Positions 57,101 to 63,911 of a stretch of DNA of 64,000 bases are shown piece by piece (positions within the stretch are counted from its first letter, which is position 1; each line of letters begins with the position of its first letter). The stretch is from NCBI GenBank assembly GCA_965213525.1, contig OZ243889.1, positions 186,001-250,000 on the forward strand. The letters run 5' to 3'. The notes under the pieces were generated by a model. That model made no database searches and was not told where the DNA came from. It saw only the letters and a program-made list of their open reading frames with translations. This DNA comes from G965213525 sp965213525 (GTDB lineage Bacteria > Actinomycetota > Acidimicrobiia > Acidimicrobiales > Poriferisodalaceae). Made by a program: the position numbers and the translations under genes.

Positions 57101-57697
57101 CAGGTCGTCGCGCCGGAGACGATCGAGCAGCTCGGGCAGCCGGGCCGATGGCGGCGGGCCCAGCTCGACGACGAGGCGGCGGTGCAGCGTGGGCTGCCAG
57201 CGCAGCCGATCCGCCAGCGGCTCCCCGGTGGCGTCGACGTCACGATCGTCCTCCCAGGCGCGGAGCATGCCCGGGCGGTGGGTGCCGTAGCGGTCGTACA
57301 GATCGGCGATGCGGCGGGCCCGGCCGTAGCGGGTGGCGCCTGGAGGGCGTTCGATGATCGGACGCAGGACGGGGTCGTCGTCGGCGCGATCGAGGGCATC
57401 GACCACGGCGAAGGCCAGCCGGTCGACCTGCCAGCGGTCGACGTCGTGGGAGGGGTCGGCGGCCAGGATGCGGCGACGGAGCTCGGACGGCAGCGGCATC
57501 GCGACGTTGGCCACCACGCCCCGGCCCCGCACCGCCCCGAGGCGGCGGGCGAGTCGGCCCGTGAGCCACCGACGGATGCCGACGGTCGGCACCGCCACCC
57601 ACTCGGCGCAGAACGGGTCGTCGGGCGCGTCGCGCAGCACGGTGGCCAGCTCCTCGACGAGCGGTTCGAGGCGCCCGGCGCTGATGACCTCCAACAT
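54131..57697 (-). CDS. recC: Exodeoxyribonuclease V subunit gamma (RecC) with repetitive C-terminus
   Basis: A 1188-residue RecC. It opens MLEVISAGRLEPLVEELATVL, with WVAVPTVGIRRWLTGRLAR, CSLFGLSALSSDLLLLVEAL, VMVVCPALDRFAGVVEAVLG, LSTRRGVAHRVVAVLGLDADALP and HPSRLLLRGRLGIRAADD. RecC is the Chi-scanning subunit with a dead helicase fold. The last 40 residues are a Gly/Thr repeat (GHTGHTGNARHTGETGETG) not seen in typical RecC, encoded by 9-base repeats at 54150-54240. The ATG at 57697 is seven bases after TACGGT, so the recCBD mRNA is predicted to be leaderless. Confidence 0.95.
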   Translation of the reverse strand: MLEVISAGRLEPLVEELATVLRDAPDDPFCAEWVAVPTVGIRRWLTGRLARRLGAVRGRGVVANVAMPLPSELRRRILAADPSHDVDRWQVDRLAFAVVDALDRADDDPVLRPIIERPPGATRYGRARRIADLYDRYGTHRPGMLRAWEDDRDVDATGEPLADRLRWQPTLHRRLVVELGPPPSARLPELLDRLRRDDLALQLPRRCSLFGLSALSSDLLLLVEALGRARDVRLFVTTPSPRHARRVAAAGRVDGVADPPRRGLTLPPAAHPLTCRWGGPATEAAALLAALDGHHRHLASPPARPDLHHAASTRTDAGASVGAAASPLAIGSRPLAGEAVDRSDPRPLSLLARLRADIVEDCAPAGDHLLAGDDRSIRLHGAAGATRQVEVLRDAICELLAADPGLDESDVMVVCPALDRFAGVVEAVLGPSAGLSGSGGAGADADTGVPALRYQVVRSSPREDDPLLDAVVAALDLIAGRADVVATLDLFARAPVRRRHGLDDDALATIASWAAGAQIRWGLDGGHLARHGAPAKLATTTWRAGLDRMLVALAVPGDDRTLGPGGVAPYEPAASDAPLVGRLADLVDLLAAFASRARSPRPAGQWALELDELAAGLCDHDSDGPWARTRLDRALAHLADDATAHVHLELDDVRRVLAERLDTTGRIGPTGDGIVVGELSTRRGVAHRVVAVLGLDADALPSAHVDGDDLVAAAPRLGERDRRADARLALLEAVLAAGDALVVTFDDIDVRTNRPVPPSVLLDELRDALDATLAADRAARPSDAVVEHHPQHPFSPANFDRAGTRSVDGLALAGARRLVQGDHRRHEAPPGLVIGRLPDVARPVLGLDELRLGVTHPSRLLLRGRLGIRAADDKIEPPITHLTRLSPLDRWAQRDGLLAARRGDDAERWRQVVRAAGRIPPGSLGDLDLDELDAELDRSLGPLDALDLPLRGELEWDVDVTLASGRRIVGTVVGGVGGARPGPLVVRASRMKAERLLSAWIDLCVLVATDPEQPWRAVLACHEPTGGSTLCATTAVEARDATPARRRARALEALAAAEELTLAAWHEPLPLFASTSHCLARHPPGAAAAWTTSTGAGAWGDAHDADVVLLHGRRALDEVLGLDETDRARRLAHQLWDALDDSVVVTDLGDLVGDAGRTGHTGHTGNARHTGETGETGRAGGVGGTSRT
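54150..54240 (-). repeat. Nine-base repeats encoding the Gly-His/Glu-Thr tail of RecC
   Basis: Imperfect repetition of the nonamer CCCGGTGTG (plus strand) yields the RecC C-terminal GxT/GHTG tail. The antisense frame reads as a collagen-like PGxPGx run, which I regard as a by-product. Confidence 0.75.
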
Positions 57698-57704
57698 CGA
57701 TCCG

Positions 57705-57710
57705 ACCGTA
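57705..57710 (-). promoter_or_regulatory. -10 box TACGGT, leaderless start of recC
   Basis: TACGGT on the minus strand, seven bases before the ATG at 57697. Confidence 0.55.
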
Positions 57711-57840
57711 GCGGCGGGGTGTGTCGTGCCCGGGGACGGCCCAGGCACCTCCGGCTCGCCGACGACGACCCCGGCCCAGCCGGCCTCCGCCGCGCTGGGT
57801 GCGTCCCGTCATCGGTGACAGTGCGCACCCGCCCAGGTGG

Positions 57841-58824
57841 TCACCTGTCGACGCTCGGCCGGGCCCACCTCAGCCATCCGCCGTGAGGATCGGTGGTGGC
57901 GAGCAGCTCGATGCCATTGCGAACCAGGTGGAACGAGGCGCCGCTCACCGGCGCCACGACCGGAGCAGCCGACGAACCGGTGGCGGTGAGGACCGATGGC
58001 GCCTCGTTCGACAACCAGATGACGTCGCTGCGCTCCATCACCGCCTGTCGCATCGTGGACGCGAAGGCGCGCCGATCAGGCTCGTCGACGTAGGCGAGCA
58101 CCGCCGAGTGGAACACGACCTTCGTCGCTCCCTCGGGAGCCTCGTCGATCAGTCCGAGCGTCGCGACGCGCAGATCGCCCCGAAGGATACGAGGCGGCTG
58201 CCTGGCGGCGATCGACGCAGCGGCATCGAGGCGCCGCCGTCGTTCGTGGTGCTCGGGCCACACGCACGCACGCAGCCAGGACAGGTCGGTGGGGTCGGTC
58301 ACGTCGAGGGGGTCGAGGTCGAGACCGGCCCGCCAGTGGACCTCGGGCCGTCGACGCGGGGCACGTAGGGTCCCCGCCGTGTCGACCCGGATCTCGAGGT
58401 CGGACTCGCCGATCAGATCTGCGTCGTAGCGGTAGGAGTAGCGGTCGGGGAGGAGGCACAGACCGGCCGAGGCGCCGACCTCGATGAGGGCCACCTCGCC
58501 GTCGACCTCGGCGAGCACGGGGAGGAACGCCCCGCAGCGGGCGGCCTCGTTGGTCTGTGTCGATCTGGCGGTCATCGTCGCGGCCAGGTGGTCCGAGGCC
58601 GATCGGAGGAACTCGACGAAGTCCTCGATGGTGTCCGTCGGGCCGCCCAGGAACCTGGTCGACGCGAACAGCAGGTTGGGTTGGCGCTTGGCCGCGGGCA
58701 GACGGGCGAGCCAGGCCAGGCACTCATCGTCATCGGCGATGGCAGAGGCGAGACGCTCGTAGCACGGCGACGACCCCCGGGCTTCGTGCTCGGCGAACCA
58801 CCGGTACCACGCTGCGGTGTCCAC
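57841..58824 (-). CDS. DUF2332 family protein
   Basis: A 327-residue protein of the DUF2332 family, common in actinobacteria and uncharacterised. Family landmarks are WYRWFAEHEARGSSPCYERLASAIADD, PNLLFASTRFLGG, TQTNEAARCGAFLPVLAEV, IEVGASAGLCLLPDRYSYRYD, RAGLDLDPLDVTDPTDLSWLRACVWPE and VFHSAVLAYVD. The VGASAGL segment resembles a nucleotide- or SAM-binding Gly turn, but this is inference. The GTG at 58824 is eight bases after TACCGT. It lies downstream of the ABC1 kinase gene on the same strand and upstream of recC. Confidence 0.9.
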   Translation of the reverse strand: MDTAAWYRWFAEHEARGSSPCYERLASAIADDDECLAWLARLPAAKRQPNLLFASTRFLGGPTDTIEDFVEFLRSASDHLAATMTARSTQTNEAARCGAFLPVLAEVDGEVALIEVGASAGLCLLPDRYSYRYDADLIGESDLEIRVDTAGTLRAPRRRPEVHWRAGLDLDPLDVTDPTDLSWLRACVWPEHHERRRRLDAAASIAARQPPRILRGDLRVATLGLIDEAPEGATKVVFHSAVLAYVDEPDRRAFASTMRQAVMERSDVIWLSNEAPSVLTATGSSAAPVVAPVSGASFHLVRNGIELLATTDPHGGWLRWARPSVDR

Positions 58825-58832
58825 CGTCGGCG

Positions 58833-58838
58833 ACGGTA
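58833..58838 (-). promoter_or_regulatory. -10 box TACCGT, leaderless start of DUF2332 gene
   Basis: TACCGT on the minus strand, eight bases before the GTG at 58824. Confidence 0.55.
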
Positions 58839-58918
58839 GCTGCCGGGTCTTCCAAGCCGGTCCGCACCGTCGCCCCGGCGATGCCGGCGTCTTGGGCGGC
58901 GAGTACGTCGGAGTCAGC

Positions 58919-60496
58919 TCAGGCCTGGCCGCCCATGCGCTTGACGATCAGCTCGCGGCGGGCGCGCAGCTCGGCGAACGAGATGGAGTCGATCTCGGGG
59001 TCCAGGCCCCAGCTGGCCTTGACGTTGGTGAGGTCGATGGCGTCGGGGGCGAGGGCGGTGCCGGTGTCGGCGAGGAGCCGCTGGCCGTGGGTCATGGCGA
59101 AGTGCATGGCGATGGACTGCACCTCGGCGATGAGGTCGATGTCGGGGGCGAGCCGTTCGATCATCGACGAGAGGAAGATCATGTTCTTGACGAACAGCAT
59201 GAGGTCCTTGGGCATCCGGGCGCCGTAGCCCAACAGGGCCTTGACGACCCGCTGCACCTCACCGAGCAGCTGCTCTTGGGTCAGCGTCGTCGGGTCGATC
59301 GGGGCGTCGTCGAGGCCGAGATCGGCGATGACGGCATCGAGGTCGGCGTCTGCGGGCAGGGCCCCGAGGTCACGGAACGCCGCCATCTGCGAGCGGACGT
59401 CGTTGGACGTGGCGCCCACCATCATCCGCAGGAACGCCCGGCGCTTGTGGTCGTCGAAGCGAGCAGTGATGCCGAAGTCCAACAGCGCCACCTTGCCGTC
59501 GGGCTGGACGAACAGGTTGCCGCCGTGGAAGTCGCCGTGGAAGATCCCGTGCAGGGTGGCGGACTCGAGGAAGGCGAGCATCACGTTGCGCACCACGGCG
59601 TGGGTGTCGACCCCGGCGCCCCGCATGCCGGCCACGTCCTCGAAGCGGAAGCCGGCCACCGGCTCCATGACGAGCACCTTGGGCGTCACCAGCTCGGGGT
59701 GGGGACGGGGCACGACCCAGTCGTCCTGGCCGAGGTCGCGCAGCACCCGGGCCACGTCGAGGAGGTTCTCGCCCTCGAGGCGGAAGTCGAGCTCCTCGAC
59801 GATGGTCTCGGCGAACAGCTCGACGAGCGCCGGCGGGTTGGCCAGCGCCGAGACCGGGATCCGCCCGATCAGCATCGGCGCCAGCCACGACAGCACCTCG
59901 AGGTCGTGGGCGACGAGGTCGGCGACGTCGGAGCGTTGGACCTTGACGACCACGGGCGTGCCGTCGAGGAGCCGGGCCCGGTGCACCTGGGCGATCGATG
60001 CCGCGGCCAGCGCCTCGGTCTCGAAGATGAGGAACACCTGATCGAGACGGGCGCCCAGCTCGGACTCGACGGTGGCTCGGACCCGGGCGAAGGGCTCGGG
60101 ACGGACCTGGTCGCGACACCGCTTCATCTCGCCGACGAGCTCGTCGGGGAACAGGCCCTCACCGGCGCTGATGATCTGGGCGAGCTTGATGTACGTGGGG
60201 CCGAGGTGCTCCGCCGCGACGCGCAGCCGCCGGGAGAGCCCCGCCCGTGAGCGTCCCCGCCGCTTGTCGATGAGCCACCAACCGGCGATGGCCCCGCCGA
60301 GGTGACGCACGGTGCGCACGACCCGTGGCCCCGGCGGGATGCGACGCTCACGGGTGAGCACCGGTACCGAGCGGCGGGCGTCGCGTCGCACGACGTCGAG
60401 CCCGTCGAGCCACCCCATGGCGGCCCGGTCCACGCTCCACGGCGGCTCGGCCGAGAACGTGCCCTGGTCGTGGTCGGGCGGCGTGGTCACGGTCAC
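58919..60496 (-). CDS. ABC1/UbiB-family atypical kinase
   Basis: A 525-residue ABC1 (ADCK/UbiB) protein. The A-rich loop is ALAAASIAQVHRA (about 162-174), VVVKVQR holds the ATP Lys, HGIFHGDFHGGNLFV the catalytic region and LLDFGITARF the DFG. The family KxGQ motif reads KLAQ here (LGPTYIKLAQIIS, 104-107), Gly to Ala. In ADCK proteins this motif and the A-rich loop restrain kinase activity and promote ATPase activity in lipid (quinone) biosynthesis. The GTG at 60496 is six bases after GACACT. Menaquinone-related function is inferred. Confidence 0.9.
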   Translation of the reverse strand: MTVTTPPDHDQGTFSAEPPWSVDRAAMGWLDGLDVVRRDARRSVPVLTRERRIPPGPRVVRTVRHLGGAIAGWWLIDKRRGRSRAGLSRRLRVAAEHLGPTYIKLAQIISAGEGLFPDELVGEMKRCRDQVRPEPFARVRATVESELGARLDQVFLIFETEALAAASIAQVHRARLLDGTPVVVKVQRSDVADLVAHDLEVLSWLAPMLIGRIPVSALANPPALVELFAETIVEELDFRLEGENLLDVARVLRDLGQDDWVVPRPHPELVTPKVLVMEPVAGFRFEDVAGMRGAGVDTHAVVRNVMLAFLESATLHGIFHGDFHGGNLFVQPDGKVALLDFGITARFDDHKRRAFLRMMVGATSNDVRSQMAAFRDLGALPADADLDAVIADLGLDDAPIDPTTLTQEQLLGEVQRVVKALLGYGARMPKDLMLFVKNMIFLSSMIERLAPDIDLIAEVQSIAMHFAMTHGQRLLADTGTALAPDAIDLTNVKASWGLDPEIDSISFAELRARRELIVKRMGGQA

Positions 60497-60669
60497 CGCC
60501 TCAGTGTCGCCCGCCGGGTACGGACCGCCTCGCCCCCCATGGTGTGACCGTTGTCGCCTTTGGCTTCGTACCTACGTGTAGGGCGCAAGGGCGGCCGTGC
60601 GACGGACGTCCCGTCGTCGTCGTGGCGATCGCTCACGTGATCGCACCCCGGCGGTCGCGCCCGCGGCGT

Positions 60670-60675
60670 TACCGT
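60670..60675 (+). promoter_or_regulatory. -10 box TACCGT, leaderless start of antitoxin
   Basis: TACCGT six bases before the ATG at 60682; the spacer is CGGAGG, which is too close to act as a ribosome site if the transcript starts there. Confidence 0.55.
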
Positions 60676-60681
60676 CGGAGG

Positions 60682-60939
60682 ATGAGCGTGGTGAAGCGGT
60701 CGGTCTCGCTGGACGAACTGGTCGCCGACGAAGTTGAGCGAGCTGCAGACGGGGACGGCACCTCGTTCTCGGCATGGCTCTCCACGGCCGCCCAGGACGC
60801 GCTGCGACGGCGTGAGGGGCTGGGAGGGGTCCGGATGTGGGAGGCCGAGAACGGCAAGCTGACCGCCGAGGAGCGAGCGGCCGGTGAGGTGCTTCTGGAC
60901 CGCCTTCTGCTTGGCGGGGACGTCGAGCGGGCTCGGTGA
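60682..60939 (+). CDS. VapB-like antitoxin
   Basis: An 85-residue antitoxin. The N-terminal KRSVSLDELVADEVERAADGDGTSFSAWLSTAAQDAL is ribbon-helix-helix-like DNA binding, and the C-terminal LTAEERAAGEVLLDRLLL would bind the toxin. The gene overlaps the next frame by four bases (GTGA), as in type II toxin-antitoxin pairs. The ATG at 60682 fits the leaderless box; the upstream part of the frame reads through the promoter and is ignored. Antitoxins of this type repress their own promoter. The partner toxin gene is broken. Confidence 0.75.
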   Translation: MSVVKRSVSLDELVADEVERAADGDGTSFSAWLSTAAQDALRRREGLGGVRMWEAENGKLTAEERAAGEVLLDRLLLGGDVERAR

Positions 60940-61321
60940 GCGCCGCAGGCTTGACCGATGACACCGGCGCCCTCATCGCCGCCGAGCGGAACCACCGCTG
61001 ATGTGGTCGCTGCACCGGGCAGCGGTCGCCCGTGGGCTCACTCCCACCGTTCCGGCGGCTGTCCTGGCCGAGGCGTGGCGGGGCGGGCCCCAACACCGGC
61101 TCTCACAGCTCCTCCGGGGTTGTGCGGTCGAGGCCCTCGACGAGCGCCGGGCCCGACACGTCGGTGCGCTCACCGCCCGCAGCGGGCTCGCCGACATCGT
61201 CGACGTCGCCGTCGTCGAGGGGGCGGTGCGGCGCAGGGACGCCGTGGTGACGTCGAACCGGGCCCACCTCGAGCAGGTCGTCGGCGCCACCGGCGGACGG
61301 CTCTCGATCCACGACGTCTGA
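60936..61321 (+). pseudogene. VapC-like PIN-domain toxin, split by a frameshift with TGATG junction
   Basis: From the GTG at 60936 the frame reads LTDDTGALIAAERNHR and stops at TGA 60999-61001. From the overlapping ATG at 61001 the PIN fold continues as MWSLHRAAVARGLTPTVPAAVLAEAWRGG through RSGLADIVDVAVVEGAVRRRDAVVTSN to 61321. Joined, they give the usual toxin length of about 128 residues with the first catalytic Asp in the first piece and the later acidic ones in the second. A one-base loss explains the break. TGATG could let ribosomes restart, so a two-part product is possible, but a pseudogene is the simpler reading. Confidence 0.75.
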
Positions 61322-61478
61322 CAGGGCCGACCCGTACGGGGAGGAGCGAGGGGGCTCTTGCGGTCACGCCCGCCACGGTTTTGAATGAGGGGTGCGGCGG
61401 CATGGCGGTCGCTGCGGACGCTCTTCGGAGCAGGGGGGTGTGGAGCTGATAGCCGCTTCACCGGTTCGGTCCGATGCG

Positions 61479-62771
61479 ATGCCTGGGGGGGTGTACCGGC
61501 CGTTCGTCGTCCTGACGGTGGTCGGGGTGCTAGCAGCGTCCTGGGCACCGGCTGCTGCCCAGCAGCCAACTGAGGGTCCGGTCGACGGCAACGACGTCGA
61601 GGTAGCGGCGCCGGAGGCGTCACCGTCGCACGACCACGACGACCACGCCGGCCACGAGCATGACGGGCGGGTGCTGAGCGCCGAGGAGGCCATGGAGGTC
61701 ACTGCCGAGCTCGTGCGAGAGAGCCTCGGTGGTACGACCGCAGGGGCGCGTGCCGCCCTGGACGCCCAGCGCTCCGCTGATGCCGTCCTCGCCGTGCTCT
61801 CCGAGCGCTACCCGGATTCGTACGCAGGTGCGGTGAGTGAGGACTACCCCGGCGTCGGTACCACGGTCATGTTCCACGGCGGCGTACCCGATGGCGCCCG
61901 CACCATCGTTGACGAGACGGATCTCACCTTCAGCCTGCGTGAGGTGCGCTTCTCCCTCGACGAGCTGCGGGCGGCTGCCCACGCAGCGCACCAGGCGGCG
62001 CTCGATGCCGGGTTCGACGAGGTGGTGAGCGGCGTCGACACCGCGACGCAACGCATCGACGTCGAGGTGGCGACGCCGCTCGTGTCGTTCATGGCCGGGC
62101 CGGCGCTCACCGAGCTGGCCGATGTGACGACCGCGATCGAGGTCCCCGTCGACGTGGCCGTCAGCGACGGCCCGCTGGTGGTGGAGCAGTCGATCTACGG
62201 CGGGGATCGGCTGTTCGGGGGTGGAAACTGCACCACGGGGTTCTCGATGACGTCGCCAACCGACCCGGACGGGTTCGTCACTGCGGGACACTGTCACCCT
62301 CACGTCACCTCGTACCGCCACGTGTGGGGACGCACCCACCCCGTCGATTTCCGGCGACGTCACCGAGGTGGAAATGGCGACATGGGCTTCTACACGACGA
62401 CCTCGACAGAGAACGACGACTTCTACTACTCGGAGAACACCAACAACCGCATCGACGTGACGGGCCGGAAGTTGAACCGGTTCATGGATGTTGGTGACGT
62501 TGTCTGCCGGTTCGGCCGCTCCACCGGTAGCCGGTGTACAGCGATCAACCGATTGTGGGTGAGTTGGACCAACAGTGACAACGGAATCACCTACGCAAGT
62601 CTCGTGCGCACCAACTATTGCAACTCCTCGGTTGGCGACAGCGGTGGGCCGTGGTACACGGGCGGTACGGCATGGGGCATCCACCAAGGCAAGTTCCCAG
62701 GTTCCAGCTACTGCCTCTTCACAACGATCGAGAACGTCGAAGGGCAACTCGGTCTAGCGATCATGAGGTGA
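61479..62771 (+). CDS. Secreted chymotrypsin-fold serine protease with prodomain (S1, streptogrisin-like)
   Basis: About 430 residues: signal peptide (VVLTVVGVLAASWAPAAAQ), an acidic and His-rich linker (SHDHDDHAGHEHD), a prodomain (ERYPDSYAGAVSEDYPG, VRFSLDELRAAAHAAHQAAL) and a catalytic domain beginning near GGNCTTGFSM. The triad is VTAGHC (His), NGDMGFY (Asp) and VGDSGGPW (Ser). This is the alpha-lytic/streptogrisin layout, in which the prodomain folds the protease and is cut off. The start is uncertain: ATG at 61479 or GTG at 61491. The 3' half has noticeably lower GC than neighbours. The last codon pair overlaps the next gene (GTGA). Confidence 0.88.
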   Translation: MPGGVYRPFVVLTVVGVLAASWAPAAAQQPTEGPVDGNDVEVAAPEASPSHDHDDHAGHEHDGRVLSAEEAMEVTAELVRESLGGTTAGARAALDAQRSADAVLAVLSERYPDSYAGAVSEDYPGVGTTVMFHGGVPDGARTIVDETDLTFSLREVRFSLDELRAAAHAAHQAALDAGFDEVVSGVDTATQRIDVEVATPLVSFMAGPALTELADVTTAIEVPVDVAVSDGPLVVEQSIYGGDRLFGGGNCTTGFSMTSPTDPDGFVTAGHCHPHVTSYRHVWGRTHPVDFRRRHRGGNGDMGFYTTTSTENDDFYYSENTNNRIDVTGRKLNRFMDVGDVVCRFGRSTGSRCTAINRLWVSWTNSDNGITYASLVRTNYCNSSVGDSGGPWYTGGTAWGIHQGKFPGSSYCLFTTIENVEGQLGLAIMR

Positions 62772-63265
62772 GGAGCGTCGATAGAGGTGGCTCATGCTGG
62801 TTCGCCGTTCTGGTCGTTGCGATCGCCGTCTTCGGGTTCTGCGGCTGCGCTGACGACGATGATGCAGGCGGCGGCCCTCGGGAAGACGAGCGAACGACAT
62901 CCGGGATCGCAACGCTGGCCGCAAGGAGCGACAGGGCGATTCAGGACATGGGGACGACGGGCACCTTGCAGTTCCGCGATGGGTGCCTGATGCTCCGCCT
63001 CGGTGATGGTACGCACGTGACGATTGTTGGCATCGAGGGCCGGGTGCGATGGGACGAGGTGGGCGAGTCGGTGGCGGCCGCTCCGGTGGGATGGCCCGAC
63101 AATGGCAGCTCGTGGAGGGTGTTCTCGGTCGGCGACGTCGTGAGCGTCGGCGGTGGGGGGATACGTTTGGACGAGGTGTCGTCCTGGGCGCAAGAACCAC
63201 CGGCGTCCTGCCCCGGCGACGGCAGGATCGTGGGCGAATGGGTGCCTGGTGAGATCATCGAGTGA
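62768..63265 (+). CDS. Small secreted lipoprotein, coupled to the protease
   Basis: A 165-residue protein from a GTG that overlaps the protease stop by four bases. It has a hydrophobic N-terminus (FAVLVVAIAVFGFCGC) with a weak lipobox and a beta-rich domain with MGTTGTLQFRDGCLMLRLGDG, VTIVGIEGRVRWDEV and WRVFSVGDVVSVGGGGIRLDEV, ending after two Cys (CLM and SCPGDG). No family recognised. The tight coupling suggests it acts with the protease, for instance as an inhibitor, folding helper or receptor; this is inference. A second copy follows. Confidence 0.75.
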   Translation: MRSVDRGGSCWFAVLVVAIAVFGFCGCADDDDAGGGPREDERTTSGIATLAARSDRAIQDMGTTGTLQFRDGCLMLRLGDGTHVTIVGIEGRVRWDEVGESVAAAPVGWPDNGSSWRVFSVGDVVSVGGGGIRLDEVSSWAQEPPASCPGDGRIVGEWVPGEIIE

Positions 63266-63870
63266 GCACCGAGCGAAGAGCAGGATCTGCATTCCCCTCG
63301 AGCCGGTGCCGGCCTGACCGGGGCTGGAGGACGTCGCTCAGGAGGGCGCGAACCGGCATGGCGACCCACACCTGGTCTTGCGGTCATCAGGTCAATGGAG
63401 TGAGGAACGAGTCTCGTGCTGCTGCGCTCGTTCTGACCGCCGTCATCGCTGCGGTCGGATGCTCGAGCGACGGCGGCGAGGTGGTACTCGCGTCAGAGCG
63501 GGCCCTGGCGTCCGGCATCGCGCTCGCGAGGAGCGAAGACAACACCGCCATCGAGGCCATGGGGACGACGGGCACCTTGCAATTCCGTGATGGGTGCCTG
63601 GTGCTCCGGCTCGGTGACGGTTCGCTCGTGACGGTCGTGGGCATCGAGGGCCGGGTGCGTTGGGAGGAGGTGGTAAGTCCGTGGCGGCCGCTCCGGTGGG
63701 ATGGCCCGACAGCGGCAGCCCGTGGAGGGTGTTCTCGGTCGGCGACGTCGTCAGCGTGGCCGGCAGCGGGCTACGTCTGGACGAGGTGTCCTCTTGGGCG
63801 CAAGCACCGCGGGCGTCATGCCCCGAGGAGGGCAGGATCCTCGGTGAGTGGGTGCATGGCGCGGTCATCG
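62942..63870 (+). repeat. Direct duplication of the small lipoprotein gene
   Basis: About 310 bases from 62942 to 63251 recur at about 63555-63865 with only scattered differences by eye, mostly single-base. Weaker similarity continues downstream of each stop (around GGGCTGGAGG / GGGCCCGAGG), so the duplicated unit included flanking DNA. Confidence 0.8.
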
Positions 63871-63911
63871 AGCAGGCACCGCCCGCGGAGCAGGACCAGC
63901 GTTTCCCCTGA
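63400..63911 (+). pseudogene. Frameshifted tandem copy of the coupled lipoprotein gene
   Basis: From a GTG at 63400 it reads VRNESRAAALVLTAVIAAVGCSSDGG (good lipobox AVGC) and then AIEAMGTTGTLQFRDGCLVLRLGDGS, closely matching the upstream copy. Near 63674 one base is missing relative to that copy (GTGGTAAGTCC versus GTGGGCGAGTCGG), after which the matching sequence continues in another frame as AAAPVGWPDSGSPWRVFSVGDVVSV to a stop at 63911. The shifted frame stays open to the window end. It is either a pseudogene or a sequencing error. Similarity with the first copy extends beyond the stop. Confidence 0.75.

Noticed and set aside
56105..57886. Long plus-strand open frame opposite recC
   Set aside because: Antisense shadow of recC with no domain signature.
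60544..60681. Upstream extension of the antitoxin frame
   Set aside because: It would read through the predicted promoter and is Arg/Val-rich without family similarity; the ATG at 60682 fits the -10 spacing.
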